Shown here: positions 63,801 to 64,000 of the stretch, piece by piece
Position numbering within the stretch: the first letter of the stretch is position 1
Layout: the number at the start of each line of letters is the position of its first letter
Origin: Flavobacterium johnsoniae
GTDB taxonomy: Bacteria > Bacteroidota > Bacteroidia > Flavobacteriales > Flavobacteriaceae
Reading direction: 5' to 3'
Assembly (NCBI RefSeq): GCF_001879205.1
Contig: NZ_MLFK01000011.1
Span: 124,001-188,000 of the forward strand
DNA length: 64,000 nucleotides
Notes under the pieces: model-generated
What the model was told of the DNA's origin: nothing
Seen by the model: the letters and a program-made list of their open reading frames with translations, nothing else
Database searches by the model: none
Program-made: the position numbers and the translations under genes

Positions 63801-63969
63801 TAAAGTGAGATTGTATGTCAATGTTCAAAACTTATATACCTGGACAAAATACTCCGGTTTTGATCCTGCTTTAGGAAATTTAGATCAAAATATAACGCTT
63901 AGCGGTATTGATTTAGGACGATATCCAGTGCCAAGAACTACTTCTATGGGTTTAAATTTAGAATTCTAA
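60865..63969 (+). CDS. SusC/RagA-family TonB-linked outer-membrane transporter
   Basis: The 1034-residue protein has a signal peptide (LLCLIVCMWGNFFFAQ), an N-terminal carboxypeptidase-regulatory-like domain (GVSVIVEGTKNAATTDFDG) and a TonB box/plug region. The SusC plug has VVVIGYGTSKRKDVNGAI, VQIRGITSINGNEPLYVIDG and DASSTAIYGANGANGVVLIT. A C-terminal TonB-dependent barrel ends in YPVPRTTSMGLNLEF, with a terminal Phe. It imports oligosaccharides with a SusD lipoprotein, which should be encoded just beyond the window. It is complete here and follows the HTCS gene. Confidence 0.95.
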   Translation: MQKRTLKKLLCLIVCMWGNFFFAQTVKGKVTSGGLGLPGVSVIVEGTKNAATTDFDGGFILNNVDPKSTLIFSYIGYKNVSVPADTKSVMKINMVNDLEKLNEVVVIGYGTSKRKDVNGAISSIKASEIQDKPFTSIDQALVGKAAGVNVTQNSGTPGGGISVQIRGITSINGNEPLYVIDGTPVFADKNNDSFSFSALGGGNGQTKNSALSGLNISDIETIDILKDASSTAIYGANGANGVVLITTKKGKKGKSTFTYETYMGTQQVTNSVDVLNLPQYAAYQAKIFKLNGEPVPYQYQKPDLLGNGTNWQDELFRTAAMYNHQISFSGEKEGTRYYTSLNYFNQEGIVLNSDFNRMSMRLNIDSTVKSWLKIGNNMSISKSSQQVVRNDDRGGLVMNTLRQSPELPVRYADGSYAGPTSGLGSSANEATNPIALSEYNNAKTDRYKVNGNVFADFTLTKGLVFRTELGYDLNFAKSSSFAPAYTLGNVSELLNKSFKQQDQSFYWSLKNYLTYNKTFNEKHNFTFLLGQEAQESQYEYLSGYRSGDFLSKDFTNLNIGDIDTAVNGNGSGRWSMTSYISRLNYSFSDRYSFSASLRADASSNFGPNNKWGYFPSFAAGWTVSNEKFFEPLSSTVNYLKFRAGYGSVGNQNIPANRYQTILSLTASPFGGVSPTIDNLGNPNIKWESLKSFDVGFELGMLNNRVKLDFDYYVKHSSNFLTKQINDESNQSALNYYLNTGEIETKGVELTLNTRNIITENFTWDSTIIFSKYNNELTSFQGAGKSLLGQVQFDLYNVTRTTEGEPVGQFYGYVTDGLFKNAAELAAGPTQETGTGIGDIRFKDLNGDGKIDAKDQKAIGSAIPDFTYSFTNNFKYKNLSLSIVLTGSQGNEIYNFTRHYTDGIYPGFGDRFANVSTRAINTFEPGVNENTNEPRITLNDPNGNGRISNRFVEDGSYLRIQNVSLSYDLPRDIFKNSIISKVRLYVNVQNLYTWTKYSGFDPALGNLDQNITLSGIDLGRYPVPRTTSMGLNLEF

Positions 63970-64000
63970 AATTGATAAAAACACAATTAACTTAATGATT

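Overview
The window looks like a chromosomal segment of a Flavobacterium-type bacterium (Bacteroidota). The evidence is low GC; Bacteroidota-type promoters (a TAnnTTTG -7 element, once with TTTG 19 bp upstream); no obvious Shine-Dalgarno sequences; and lineage-typical proteins: PorP/SprF, a type B gliding/T9SS sorting domain, a SusC transporter, a hybrid two-component system (HTCS) regulator and DUF6377.

Layout. 0-13 kb looks like ordinary backbone: the end of a DUF6377 regulator, a sterol-desaturase-family hydroxylase, glutamate dehydrogenase preceded by a 28-codon Met/Cys-rich ORF with its own terminator, a DMT transporter, a 2OG-Fe(II) oxygenase, a MoxR-ATPase/VWA pair, YchJ, several small conserved proteins, a J-domain/KTSC protein and a TlpA-type lipoprotein gene broken by an in-frame TGA. 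At 13.1 kb an intact tRNA-Tyr begins a region of repeated integration scars. The last 22 bases of the tRNA gene recur at 23.74 and 53.21 kb, and its downstream flank recurs at 23.8 and 33.2 kb. A GTGGCA-N5-GTGGCA motif occurs about six times. No integrase is visible.

13.6-23.4 kb holds a cargo-like set of redox and detoxification enzymes with three regulators: quinone oxidoreductase, HxlR/SDR, HxlR/Gfo-Idh, alpha/beta-hydrolase, AraC and a secreted HExxH protein. 25.3-31.2 kb is a tight minus-strand operon: hybrid kinase, single-domain response regulator, TPR/YaiO-like barrel, membrane-anchored HEAT protein and processive GT2 synthase. I read it as a kinase-controlled exopolysaccharide synthesis/export machine. 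33.6-39.5 kb is a TolC-HlyD-MFS efflux operon ending in a K+-channel-like gene and a PerM-type protein. 43.3-50.8 kb encodes an OmpA/TPR/PD40 protein, PorP/SprF, a type B T9SS substrate, a collagen-like secreted protein and a small secreted protein, the last apparently truncated by a second in-frame TGA. A divergent TPR-AraC regulator flanks this set.

53.7-64 kb is the start of a polysaccharide utilization locus: a GH3 beta-glucosidase, a 1384-residue HTCS regulator and a full SusC. The upstream regions of the GH3 and susC genes share a paired heptamer at exactly 21-bp spacing, a good candidate for the HTCS operator.

Names are by motif and family recognition from reading only. No database search, folding or codon statistics were run.
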